Positions 42,802-54,385 of a DNA stretch of 64,000 nt are shown here, piece by piece. Each line of letters opens with the position of its first letter. Position 1 is the stretch's first letter. This DNA comes from Blasia pusilla (taxonomy: Eukaryota > Marchantiophyta > Marchantiopsida > Blasiales). A model generated the notes under the pieces. The model did no database searches. It was given only the letters and a program-made list of their open reading frames with translations, and was not told the origin of the DNA. The stretch covers positions 9,796,001 to 9,860,000 of the forward strand of contig CM114271.1 of assembly GCA_050084515.1 (NCBI GenBank). The letters are read 5' to 3'. A program made the translations under genes and the position numbers.

Positions 42802-43300
42802 TCACTCATCATCATCAAAAAGCTCCTCCAAAATTACCGCCGACCTTGCTCGCCCGATCTTGGGAATCATAGATAGTGACGATGGTGTCACTACCAATGG
42901 CTCTTCTGGAGGTGGATTTTTCCATGGAGGCGAATTGTATAATCTCAACTACCTCTCATAATCCATCTTGGCATGTTGGCACAACACCAAAAACTCCCTC
43001 CTTGACTCAAGGCAGAGAATGTTGCATCCGCTATGCCACACGGATCTAACATTGGCCCCAAATAACCCAACCAAATCCATCACCAAGTCTCCCAGGCGTA
43101 GGCAGAGCTCCATCAAGGTCTGCATCAGCGCTAGGGACTTATGCCTACCTCCTAGCAGTGGCAGACCGTCCATCATGAAAATTCCTAGGGGTGAATTGTT
43201 CAAGCTGTTCAAACTATAACCATCAGACGAAGGATCAAGTGGATCGTCAATCTTGAAAACTTGGAATGTGTACTCCGGTCGCACAAAAAAAAAAAAAAAA
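42802..43300 (-). pseudogene. Methyltransferase last exon, copy E
   Basis: On the minus strand it reads FVRPEYTFQVFKIDDPLDPSS, SLALMQTLMELC, GDLVMDLVGLFGANVRSVW and CNILCLE, ending DDDE then TGA at 42804-42802. The exon start has been replaced by a T/A run (FFFF). A stop follows YER near 42948. The GLFGAN form of motif I is one more departure from FxGxG. Confidence 0.65.
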
Positions 43301-43552
43301 TTTTCGAATACTCGATCTACACCAAAAGTTCCCATAATGTTGGTCAACATGAAGAAGGAACAAGAGAAGAGAATGAATGGTACAAGAAAGCAAGCAAGTG
43401 TGCCAAAAAAATGGAAGACATTTATTCCTAGGGGCAACTAAGAATTGAGGGAGAAATTTAGCTTGTATTCTGTGCAACCCTTCTAAATTCGACGGTTTGC
43501 ACAGAAGCCACACTAAAATATGACAAAATTGTAACCCATCGAAACCCAACGG

Positions 43553-44577
43553 TGCGATACCTTCAATTTGGATATTTTGAGGATAGGCACAATTTTGTAT
43601 CAAAAAGAGTACAGAAGTCTTTAGGAATGAAGACTGAAGATTATATGGAAGTAAAGCTTATATATAAAAGGAGTGCTTCAATATGATTTTGTTGTAATGT
43701 AAGAATGAGGAGTATGGGAATGGATTATGAACATGGTATCACAAAAATGTACAAGTCCTTCCTTAGGACGGACATGGGTTCCAAATAGGTGGGACCCACA
43801 CTTTTAGTCCATGATGGAAGGCAAGGCAAAGATGAGAGGAGCAATGAGGGAGGAGGGAGTGGAGGTGGAGGGAGAAAGAAATGGGGGAGTATGGAACACG
43901 AAGGCAAGGGGAATGAGAAAGAAGGCCTATACGGACAAGTCCTTCCATAGGACGGACATAAGTCCACAAACACGGACTTTTTCCACATGCAACCTTGATT
44001 ATGAAGCTCCTAGGATAAGGCAGAGAGGTGGAACATCAAGGACTTTCCTGGGAGGAGAGGGAAATGAGTTCACGAAGTTTGAAGACCAAGAGCAAGGCTC
44101 GACAAAGACAACAAAGCACGATAAAGAACGTGTTAATGAAGTACTTTGTTCTTTAACGAAACACGAAGACGAAGCATCAGTACTTCAAGCATAGATGAAG
44201 GACGAAGAATGAAGCGCTTCGTCAGTTAACAAAGAAGAAGAGGTCTCGACTTCGCAGCGTTGATAAGACTGTTCGCGATTTCAAGCGGCACATCGTTAGT
44301 TAGGCTAGGAACATGCATGACTTTTCGGAGTAGATAGGAAGGTAGGATAGTTACGACTAGTAGGAGAAGCCATCTTATGGCTGAAATCTCCATGAGGTTC
44401 TTTGGTGTTGAGTGAGGATATGCCTGAGTGCTCATTCCGATTCCACTTGAGAGGATAGATAGAAGGAAATATTGGTACTTGTGAGATGTCGAATGACATG
44501 ATAAATGATTGAATTTGACTTGTATACACACAACTACAATCTTTACATGATAAAAAACACATTAAGCTCTCTTTTCA
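43553..44577 (+). repeat. Ty3 LTR, third copy
   Basis: It aligns with 36972-38233 along most of its length (shared blocks TGAAGCTCCTAGGA, AAGGCAGAGAG, GGAGAGGGAAATGA, TTGAGTGA). It contains a 265-bp insertion at 43732-43996. It is followed in the same orientation by the extra ORF without gag or pol, so it is a deletion derivative or a non-autonomous member. Confidence 0.72.
43732..43996. mobile_element. Small non-autonomous insertion in the LTR
   Basis: 265 bp flanked by the 9-bp duplication GATTATGAA (43723-43731 and 43997-44005) and absent from the related LTR at 36972-38233. Subterminal ACAAGTCCTTCC(T/A)TAGGACGGACAT motifs occur near both ends. The duplication length suits a MULE-type or similar DNA element. 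No coding potential. Confidence 0.75.
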
Positions 44578-45139
44578 AACCCCCAAAATGAAAAATTTTC
44601 CCTAACCCATCCCACAGAAAAAAACTTTCCTCTCTCCAAACTGTCGAAAACTCTCTTTAACCTGTCAGAAAGAGAGCCCTAGGGGTTGCCAATATCTTCC
44701 TCTCTCCTCTCTCATCTCTCCTCTCCTGTTACGGCTCCTCAACCTCTGAGGGAGGGGGGGGTAGTGCTTCTCGATGAGGTACCTCACTCAGGGATGAAGC
44801 ACCCTTCTCGGCGTAGTGCTTCACTCTTATACAAAGCAGTCCGGTGGCAAAGTACTTCGCACCTCGATGAAGCATCCTATATGAGGTGCTTGACCCAAGA
44901 ATGAAGCAGGCTAGGAACCACGCAGTTACGGCCGAATGTAACGTTCCGACAGAGAACCGCTAGTGCGCCACAACACTTAGCCCTAGTCGCCCTTGACCAA
45001 GAAACAGTTATCAAGATCTGAGGTCTACCACCCGTGCCTCAGCCATTTTTGTCATTCTCATGGATACAAGGCAGCCGAAAGCATGAAGCTAGCCAAAGAG
45101 AGGAGCGCACAAGAAACGTCTTGCCCGTCCTTGGTTTGC
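44578..45139 (+). other. Spacer with repeated GAAGCA / TGCTTC motifs
   Basis: It follows the third LTR. Between 44760 and 44910 there are at least six TGCTTC or GAAGCA motifs alternating in orientation. It resembles 34700-35079. No gene is seen. Confidence 0.5.
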
Positions 45140-46640
45140 GACCAAGATGCCCCGCGAAGAAGCTCTTCCCATCATGCAAAGCGCGGCAATGCCAAGAATG
45201 AAGCTTAGTGCCGAGCTGATCGAGGCATTGGAAGAGCAATCTCTTGCCACCTTCTTCCAATCAGATTGGACCCTTACATCCGGAGAACTTCTCGAGGAGT
45301 TGCGGTCTCATTGAGCTGCGGAGCAATTCAAGCGTCAAGGATTCGTCTATCGGGCTCAACCAAAGAACTAGACTGCAGATGACTGAAGAGCCACCTACAC
45401 GATGTCTGATGCACCCAAAGTCGAGTACGAAAATGAGGCACTAGTCAAACATGAAGACGTGCTTGCATTGGGATGCATTACCTCATAGCGCTTGGGACAA
45501 AATGGATACAATCCGTCTTCGTTGTTGCCACCTTTGTTTGTAGAGTTTTGCAAACATCTTATGACCCTTTTCTTCCCTGCTCATTTGTATTATTAAAGTA
45601 ACAAGTTGGTGAACATGTGTTACTTGCTATGGACACACCATGAGAATCACGAAGCACCAGGAGGAGACTTCACTTCTTTCTTGGACGGCCAAGTTAGACA
45701 GATGATAGAGGTTCTTCATCCTAACATGAAGTCCTTTTTGTCTCCGTTCTTGATCCACATCTATATACACAAGCAAGATCTTTATACTAACGAAGCTCTT
45801 GATTGGGTGCAACTCACACCGGTAGGCATGCCCAAGACTAGTGAAGCTTTGGCTTCGGGCAGTCGCAAAGTCACAGAGATGCCTCCAAGCAACGTGATTC
45901 GGCGTCGGCAACAACGGCGCTCGTCTTCGGCACAGGACAAAGAGCGTCAAGAGGCACCAAGACCAAAGCGGGTGCGGGTAGACTTTGACCTTCCCATTGC
46001 AGCAAAACCAGTTGCTAGTGAAGAGCAAATAGAGACACCGAGCAACAACGAGGAGGTCTTTACTCTTCACGGAATATCGAGGACTACGTCACACTTTTCT
46101 TGGTTCTTGGGTCTTGCCTTACCCGTGATGAACGAGCTGCAGAAGCTACTTCGCTTGGGTGATGAGGCGGGTGCGATGGAGTACTTGGCCGCCTTACACG
46201 ACTTGCACCATAAGGCAGAGGCTGCAATAGAACGTGAAGCAATTCGGGATATATTGGAATGACAAGTCGAGATCCAAGATCAAGAACTGGCCGACATTAA
46301 GGTAGTGCTTCGTAAGGCAAAAAGTGACTTGGTCACTACAAAGTATGAGTCCAAGAATGCAAGGCAGTGGGAAAGCTTGGCTATGAATATAGAATGTGGA
46401 GGAGATCACAAGTATGCACAACTGCAGCAAGCTTTGCAACAGGCTCATCAGTATCAACAGCAAGTGGATCTCTTGAAGCTCAAGAAGATTGCCACACACA
46501 ATGCGCAGATGCAAAAGCTCCTGCAAGAGCAACATGCAACAAAGATGGACTTAGTCGCATAGTTGTCCCAATCTAATAGACGAATCTCAATCTTGGAAGC
46601 AAAGAAAAAGCTCCACAAAGAGGTCTAGCTTTACCCGCAA
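45140..46640 (+). pseudogene. Extra Ty3 ORF, third copy
   Basis: The best-preserved copy. It starts near MPREEALPIM at about 45149. It then has ATFFQSDWTLTSGELLEELRS, VKHEDVLALGC, a 218-codon open stretch (45606-46262), the basic PRPKRVRVDF and the FSWFLGLALPVMNELQKLLRLG segment. A Gln/Lys-rich coiled-coil-like region follows (46305-46562, with QLQQALQQAHQYQQQ). Stops lie at 45312, 45370, 45487, 45594, 46260, 46560 and 46626. The function is unknown. Confidence 0.62.
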
Positions 46641-46699
46641 GACGCCAAAGAACCGGTGGACAAAGCATTGAGGAACTTTGAGCAACAAATCATGGATGA

Positions 46700-47640
46700 G
46701 CACCGATCACGGGTGTATTGTAGGAAGGAAGGACTTCTTGAGATTGGTAGAGATAGATACAAGGCAAGACTTGTGGCAAAGGGATATGCCCCAGGGGATG
46801 GTATTGACTTCAATGAGATTTTCTCACCAATGGTAAAGATTACATCCATTCGTGTATTTCTAGGCATAGTAGCTCTATACGACCTAGACTTGGAGAAACT
46901 TGATGTTACAACTACCTTATTGCATGGAAAGGAGAGTAATGCCAAAGGTTCCTTATGAGAGTGCAATTGGAAGTCTGATGTATGCAATGACATTCACTCG
47001 ACCAAATATCTTGTATGTTGAGAGTGTGGTTAGCAAGTTTATGTCAAACCCAGGGAAGAAACATTGGGAAGCATTGAAGTGGATTTTTCATTACTTGAAA
47101 GGGACCGTGGACATAGGAATTTTCTTTGATGGTAAAGTTGATGGAGCTGGAGCTCTAGTTAGTTATGCGGAATCTGATTTTGTAGGAGATTCACACAAGA
47201 GGAGGTCCACCACTCGTTTTGTGTGCACCACATTGGTGGGTGGACCTGTTTGTTGGAAGTTCATACGACAAGCCTCTATGGCACAATCTACTACATAGGC
47301 TAAGTATATGGTTGCATCTGAGGCAACTAAGCATGTTTTTTGCCTACAGAGACTTGTAGTTGAGTTGGGTTTGTTGCAGGATGGAGTTATCATGTATTGT
47401 GATAGCCTAGAGTGTTGTATACTTCGCTAAAAACCAAGTGTATCATGCCAAGAAAAAGCACATTGATGTTTGATATCATTTTATTTGAGAGGCAATAATT
47501 GAGGGTGTGATCAACCTTCTGAAGATAGGCACTGAGGAAAATGCAACAGATATGTTGACAAAGCCAATTTTGGTGGAGAAGTTCAGACAATGTTTGGACT
47601 TGTTGCATGTTCTACATTCCTAGGCATGATGTCAAGAATA
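46700..47640 (+). pseudogene. Copia fragment: RT start joined to RNase H
   Basis: It has [32 protein letters not shown] and LDVTTTLLHG (start of copia RT). It then jumps, with a frame change, to VPYESAIGSLMYAM, TRPNILYVESVVSKFMSNPG and the RNase H segment (SYAESDFVGDSHKRRSTT, SMAQSTT then TAG, AKYMVASEATK). The catalytic YVDD part is deleted. It is a different copia family from the one at 28102-34366. Confidence 0.82.
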
Positions 47641-50600
47641 CTCTTAGGGTTAGCTTTATTGAAGTGAATAGAATATAAGACAAGATGGAGATTTTTGCTT
47701 ATATATTTGTAATTCTATCACTTACAAGAGTGACAACATGAAGCCCCCCCTGAAAGGCAAGCTTGATTGCCATCTATGATTGACCCGATAAAGAGGGGGA
47801 GGGGGGTTGAGGGGCGCACTACTTAGCCCATCCCCAACGAGAGTGCGGGGGCTGGACCCTGTGGTACAGTACACATAGTGATTTCATGGCTATTTAGTTG
47901 AAGCCATGTTCGGGTTCTAGTATCATCTCGCGCGTGTAGATTTAGGCTTGAGATTGAGTCTTGGAGAGCTTGCGATGTCTGATGTTTGCAGATTTCAGTA
48001 AATCAACCTAATGGTGTTTGATTGTGCATGTAGCTTCCGCATTGGAAGTGAACCACATACATATTGTGTGATTCATATGAGTGATTTTCCAATTTCTTCC
48101 AACATCTCCTCCTCTAATATGAGCAAAGGAGGTATCGGCTCCTTCCGTGTTGGTTAACATAGCCACACTTACTTGTTTCACCTCCTCTTCCATCTCTTCT
48201 CTTGCTGCTCTTCATAAATTGCATCGAAGCTCCCACATAGTCAATGAAGTCTTCAAGCATGCTAACTAAGTAAGTATGCATATCTATGTTGGTAGGAGGC
48301 AAGAGATACTTACAAAAGCATGTTGGAATGCATCCTCTTCTCCGTGAGCGAAGGACTCACTCCTTTGCTCATCGATGATGATGATGTTATATCTATAAAG
48401 AAAGATCGACGAGATCTAGTAGAGCGCCTTTGGAGATACTAGGGGATAGCCTCGGGAGGTCGAAAATGACTTGTTGAGGGCACAAGTAACCTAAGAGAGC
48501 TGGTTTCCCCTTCGTTTTAGCTCATTTGGAGCCATATTGAGAAATTCACTATTTCGCGTAATTTACCATTTTGGTATACTTGACTTTCCACTTTGGGAAG
48601 TGGCTCTTAATCCACTACAGTAGGTCAAGAGCTAAGGAGTTGACATGCGAGCATAGGTTACCGTGGAGAGAGTTTGGGAGAGGGAAGGGGATATACCTCC
48701 AAGAGAGAGAGAGAGAGCTTGAGAGCTCATTCTCTCTTTGTTGAACCTCTTGGCATGAGGCGGCGGAGCTATGGTCCTCCTTGCCTTGTGTGTGTAACCC
48801 AAGCCTCTCATTAGGAGAGTGGGTTTGGTTTAATATAAAGAGAGATGGAGTGTGCACATTTATGAGACCTTGTGATGGAGAGTTCTACTTGATTTATTGG
48901 AGATATTTTGGTACTTGTCATTTTGATGTTTGGATGCCATGAGTTAGCATGGGATTGTGTGTGTTTGTGTGTATGTTTGGTGACATCGATGTATGTTGTG
49001 TAGCGATGTGTGCGCACGGAAATGAAAATGTGCCTTCAATAGTCGTTGTGGGTCCACTTGCTCTATGTGTGGGTCTTTGACTAGTGCTAGCTCGCATTAT
49101 AGGATGGATACTCATCATGCCACATTTTAATTCATGGGTGCTAGTGTCACCAAAAACCATGGCTTTTGTTGCTCGTTGTCAGCTAGAGTCCCCAACACTA
49201 TAATTGTCGTGCAATGATGATGATTTGATGGGAACATGATAATCAATGTCTGCATGCTCTTTGGAAAAATATTGGAACCATTCCAGTAGCCGAACATAAT
49301 GGGACTCTGTATGGCCTCATGATCTACAGTTGGCTTGTCCACCCACACATGTACATCATACATAAGCATGCAATCCACCTAGTGCACAATCTACATACAC
49401 CTAGTGTATAATCTGGTGAAGGAATATCTCTGCCTTTGGCATTTTCATAGCTCCAAATTTAGTCACCAAAATTACCTTTTACGATTTGGCCATCCCTTGC
49501 TAGACGATACAATAATTCATCTATGCACACCACTAATTCCCTAACCTACCTCACATTCCTACAACATTTCTATTTTTTATCACTCATGAGTTTGCATAAT
49601 TTCCTTGATTCATAGGCTTCCTTCTTCATTGAGTCTGTCAACAGTTCTCCCAAATGTGTTGCCCATAGCTCAACATAGTACTCCTCAAAGGTTTGAGGCT
49701 CTTTTGTATCACACACATATTCCTCCCTTTTGAACTTTTTTCGTGTTGCACTCCTTGGTTCAAAGTCTTCTTACTAATTGCTTGTTATCTAGTGTAACCT
49801 AATATTCCCAACTATGGATATCCTTTGGGGTACTCCCCATCTCCCTTGCCACTTGAAGGATACAAGTACAAAATGAGATCGAAGAAGGTGGGCATTACTT
49901 TGAAGAAATTTACGTTCCTATGAATTTTTTTGAAAAAAAATACAATTTTGTGTCCAAATGCCTCACCACGGAGCACTAGTGGCCTTTTCACACGGACGAG
50001 TGTTTGATCACTTCTTTTTTTGGCAAGTTGAATGCTTAAACGAAAAAGTTTTAAAGTTATCTTTGATTCCTTTCAATTTTAACTAGAAAACACGTGTTTT
50101 GAGATATTTTCTAAAGACTAAGAAAGTCTTCAATTTTTATCAACTAACACTTATGAACGTCCATGGGATGCATAGGTTAATTTAAATTAACATCATGAAA
50201 TTTAATCTACCCATGACTAGCAATTTCATTAATTTTGAAAACTCTCAATTAACCTTTCAAATCAATTAACAAAGGAGAAGAAAATTGATCTTATCAGTTG
50301 AGAGAATCAATATAAAAAAAAGTGTTTGAAAATAAAAAAATCCTCGGATAATAATATTGATTTTAATAATCGGTTCTCTTCATTCCAAGATCCCCATACT
50401 CAAAGCCACGAGTCCTCATCTCCAACCATTAACGCCGCCATGACTTACGCGGACCAATCATTTTTTTGGCGCCTGCAGCGAACGGCTGGCCTCCCTCCAT
50501 CGCTCGCCCCCGCACATGCCACGCAGTGCAGTGCATCCCATTAAGACAGGCGAACAGCAATGCGTAAACATCCGCATGAAGCGTGGGTGTACGTTGCAAT

Positions 50601-51022
50601 GCATTCCAAATGATGACTAAACGCTCACGAAAAAAACCGAACTGCGTACGTTCCGTTTTCTTTGGTTGCACTGCCCTACACGAATGCGCTCTCTCGGCAT
50701 CAGTTGGATTTCCAAGTTTCCTTTTATAACGGTGAGGTTACTTCCGCTAGCTATAGTAAACTCAAAAGTTTGTGCCAGGTTGTTTTATTAATACAACTCG
50801 AAGGGATTAATATGCCCAACCCAATTCATTTATTTTTCATAGTTTGGGAAATATTTTTTATGCCCAATTGCATAAAATTAAAAAGGTATTTGTAAATTAA
50901 GAAGGCATTTTCAATAACAATATAGATGCTTTTCAATTTCATATCTTCTTACCATTCATTTGGTATACATCCTACTTTATATGTGATCTTCCTAACACGT
51001 GGAATCAACTAACACAAGGAAG
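47641..51022. other. Intergenic region without recognisable genes
   Basis: I see no conserved domain on either strand. Notable only are a C-run and G-run block at 47740-47800, a (GA)n tract near 48704-48720, a TGTG-rich tract at 48955-48977 and AT-rich DNA from 49900 to 50350. Short open frames here look random. Confidence 0.55.
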
Positions 51023-51058
51023 AAGCACGGGAGCATATATATATATGCTCCCGTGCTT
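51023..51058. repeat. Perfect 36-bp palindrome
   Basis: Arms AAGCACGGGAGCATATAT (51023-51040) and its exact reverse complement (51041-51058) meet without a loop. It is unrelated to the transposon palindrome family. Confidence 0.95.
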
Positions 51059-53230
51059 GATTGTATGGGCAGGTAGACACGTCCACCTAGAATTGTAGAA
51101 AGATCGGGTCACCATATTTCTTAACAGTAGTTTGTGATAAAAGGAATTGTTGTTTTTCGGGAATCTTGCGTTCGCCCCCCCTTCTAAATCATCAGTGCTC
51201 ATGCCCAAAACATGACCACATTAAAACTGTAAAAGAATGTCTTCTTCATCCTATTGGACTTATTTCCTTTTTTAGGTGCCCATGGGCCCAAAAGACATGT
51301 GTTAACTAGTGCTAGCCTCCACATGTGTTTAGGAGTTAAGTTTTTCTTTATAAAAAAAGTAGAAATTAATATAGAGCAAACAATTTAATTATGTTTCTTG
51401 TACACAATGGTTTCTTGTTGCTATCATCGTGGAAACATTTTTTGGATTATCCTCCCATTGCCATGTGTCAAGTAAAGAGGCTATTGTTTGCCACATGTAC
51501 ACTTCCTCACATAAATAGTAATCTTTTAATTTTGAAATCACATGCCTCATGTTATGACAAGTGACATGCAATGAGTTCACAATCATGAAAAGGCACCTTT
51601 AGTCAATAGAACAAATTGTAGTACTTCTGTACATGTAGACTAGGCCTAAAGGAACCTTCTAGAGCCCTCTCGAGAGCGTCCATATTTTTTTCCCTCTAGG
51701 GGGAAAGAGTGATTTCTTCTTTTTCCATACGTTCCCTCTTGACAGAAGAGAGTGTAAGTTCATCTTCCTATTTTCCCTATGCATTGCGAATAGCCAAGTC
51801 TATGACGCCCACACTAGCAAGGACTTGGGAAGTTAGTCATAATGGCGGGTTTAATGAGGAAAGACCTTGGCGTCACCCACCAAAGTTTCAACCTAGACTA
51901 GCTAGTCGCAAGACTAGGAAAGGCGATGGAAACAGCCGCAGGACTAACTCTGGGTAAGAAGTGAATGTGTCTTGTGACTAGTCTTAGGTGAGAAAGGGGC
52001 ATACCTACTCACATGGATAAGGGCAAGGCAAGCAAGGTTTGAGACTTTGGATCCAGGCGTCAAGTCAAGGGCGAGAAGCAAGGAACACATGTGTAGTCAA
52101 GATGGGTGAGATGCCATGAGAGTAGTCATGAAATGCGAAGGGCGGCAGTACAACCATGAGACGCCAAACAGGGAGTCAAGATGGATGCTAGTCATGAGAC
52201 ATATGAAACGCAGGTCCGGGCTCCAAGATGCATTTGGGGACCCGAGAGTTGCGTAAGATGCAAAAAGCCTCGACCAAGCCATCTTTATGGATAACTAGTC
52301 AAATGTTCGTCCACGAGTTGTGAACCACGTTTTGGTTGAGGGCCAAAATTAAGGGCTCAAGGGAGACATGGGGAAGGTGAGATTCTTCTAGAGAAACCTA
52401 GAAGTACCTATAGGGGGACACACTCTCCCTCTGAGCTTGCTCAAGCCCTTGATCTTGAAACTAATCATGGTGCATGTTTGGTCGTGTTTCAAGTTTGAGC
52501 GAAGGGTCACCCCTTGAGGAATTAACTGACTCGCTCCGTTTAGGCGAGCAACTTGAGGAGATTGGTCAAGGCTTGGGGAAGAGGCTTCCTAGTGAGACTC
52601 TATGCACTTGGGGAGACTCAACCTGAATCAGCGCTTGAAGGCTTCTCGGCTACCTACAGACCGCGCCATCGGTTGAGTTTTTGGGACTCAATCTAAGTCT
52701 TCCGGTTGCAAAGCTCAAGGTCAAGAGTGCTTCAAGATGAAGCTAGGTGAAGTTGAGGGCGAACTCTATGATGTTGTACCACCCAACTCATTCTCATTCT
52801 CTACCCTTTTTGAGTATTTACCCTCAAAACAATGGATAAGGTTTGTGTCTACCAAGTCTCTATATATCCTCTCCTCCCATCCATATCGTCCATTGTATTT
52901 CCTTATGGAAGGCTAGGGACAAAGATAAAGAGAGGAAGATGGATTCCTTTCCTTCCCTCATTTAGAGTAGGTAAGGGCTTATGGACCATCCTTAAGTTTC
53001 CAAAGTGGGCCCATATGTCTCTATCCCTCATGATACATCTAGAGACGATGTTCTCCTCCAATTCAATTCTCCCTCTTATTCCTCTTCAAAAGAACAAAAT
53101 GAATGCATAGGAGGTAAGCCTCCAAAGGCATTCAATTTTTATTTTTATTTTTTTGGCCTCTTATTACAATTTATCTCCTAATTTTTCTCATTATCTTACT
53201 GAAAACTAAACACAACATTGTTTGTTGTAT
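51059..53230. other. Intergenic region without recognisable genes
   Basis: No domain is recognised. Much of 51780-52800 is rich in short direct similarities (AAGACTAGG, CTTGGGGA) and could be an old retroelement non-coding region, but no LTR ends or primer sites are visible. Confidence 0.5.
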
Positions 53231-53239
53231 AGGAACTTA

Positions 53240-53324
53240 AGAACTTATTGCCATATCTTCCATTCCTAAGTAATAAAATCCCCATAGTTATTACTTAGGA
53301 AGGGAGGATATGGCAATAAGTTCT
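53240..53324. repeat. Foldback element
   Basis: Arm 53240-53276 (AGAACTTATTGCCATATCTT...) and arm 53288-53324 are reverse complements, with about two mismatches over 37 bp and an 11-bp loop. It is a small MITE-like or hairpin sequence. Confidence 0.88.
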
Positions 53325-53671
53325 AGTGTGCTTCATACCATCTTTATGTTATTTCCTTGTTTATTTAGGGGTTTAAGGACTTAAAATTACTTGCTAATGC
53401 CAAATTTCCAAAAATTTCCATAGAAGCCGTTTCTTGATTGGGAAGTGACTTCATCTTGTTGACCTTGCATTCCACAAGTATCTTTTAAGTGTAATGACCA
53501 CAAACATTTCTCCCAACTTTATGTGGAAGAGATTCATGGAATAGACAATCTGTGTGTTATGACAATTTGGTATATGAAGTAAAAGTCGTTACTTTGTTTC
53601 TTCAATAATTCTCCATTGGCCTGTGTGTGTGTGTGTGTATTTTTATAAAAAAAAAATTTTTTTATGTGCAA

Positions 53672-54105
53672 CATCATTAATCTTTTCCTTTCACGGGCTA
53701 TGCACTAGCTCTTCAAACATTTTTTTATTTCCCGTGCATCTCACGAGCAACTTATCTATATTATTATGGGAGAGTGCCTTCTTGATTTGCAAACACCTCT
53801 ATCCTTGACACGTGGCAACTAGGCAGCAGAAAAGTTTTTCACATGCTACAGGCGCAAGAAAAAAATTTGAATTAATCTGAAATATCATTAATCTCTTCCC
53901 TTCAAGGGCTATATACACAAGTTCGTCAAACACTTTTCTATTTTCTGTGCATCGGACAAGCATCTTATCTATATTAGTATGGGACAGTGCCTTCTTGATT
54001 TGCAAACATCTCTATGTCTATACGTGACAAATGGACAACAAGAAAATATTTGACATGCTACATACAACCGATTTTTTTTTTGAATTTATACACAACATTA
54101 TTAAT
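53672..54105. repeat. Tandem duplication, about 212-bp unit
   Basis: The blocks ATCATTAATCT, CTTCAAACA / CGTCAAACA, CTATTT(C/T)C(C/T)GTGCATC, CTTATCTATATTA and GTGCCTTCTTGATTTGCAAACA recur at a spacing of about 211-213 bp. A third partial unit starts near 54096. The CCCGTGCATCTCACGAGC block has the look of a small hairpin. Confidence 0.82.
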
Positions 54106-54385
54106 CTTTTCTATATATATTAATTCTTCAAACACTTATTTTTTTTAATTAATATAATTACAACTCTCTTTTATTCCTTCCGATAATTCTTTCTTATTTA
54201 CATTGTTGTTTACATTAAAGTTAGTGGAGTCCAATCGTCACATTTATGCCTTTCTCATATGCTATTAGTTGAGCTTATTTTAGACGCCTTCTTTAAGGTG
54301 GTGCAACCTATGGATTCAAGTTCAACGTGGATGGCAGCAACCATTTGAAGATTAACATGCCTCTTTTTGTACTAGAAGCTCTCAA

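Larger units (their letters stand above)
41275..43552 (-). mobile_element. MULE-like transposon copy E, 3' portion
   Basis: The inverted right terminus starts GGGGCTGGTATTC at 41275. Minus-strand gene content is the last methyltransferase exon (43300-42802). Its 3' flank lacks the duplicated module. The left side is cut at 43553 by a Ty3 LTR, which begins in the middle of a palindrome (GTAACCCATCGAAACCCAACGG). It is more diverged than copies A-C. Confidence 0.68.
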
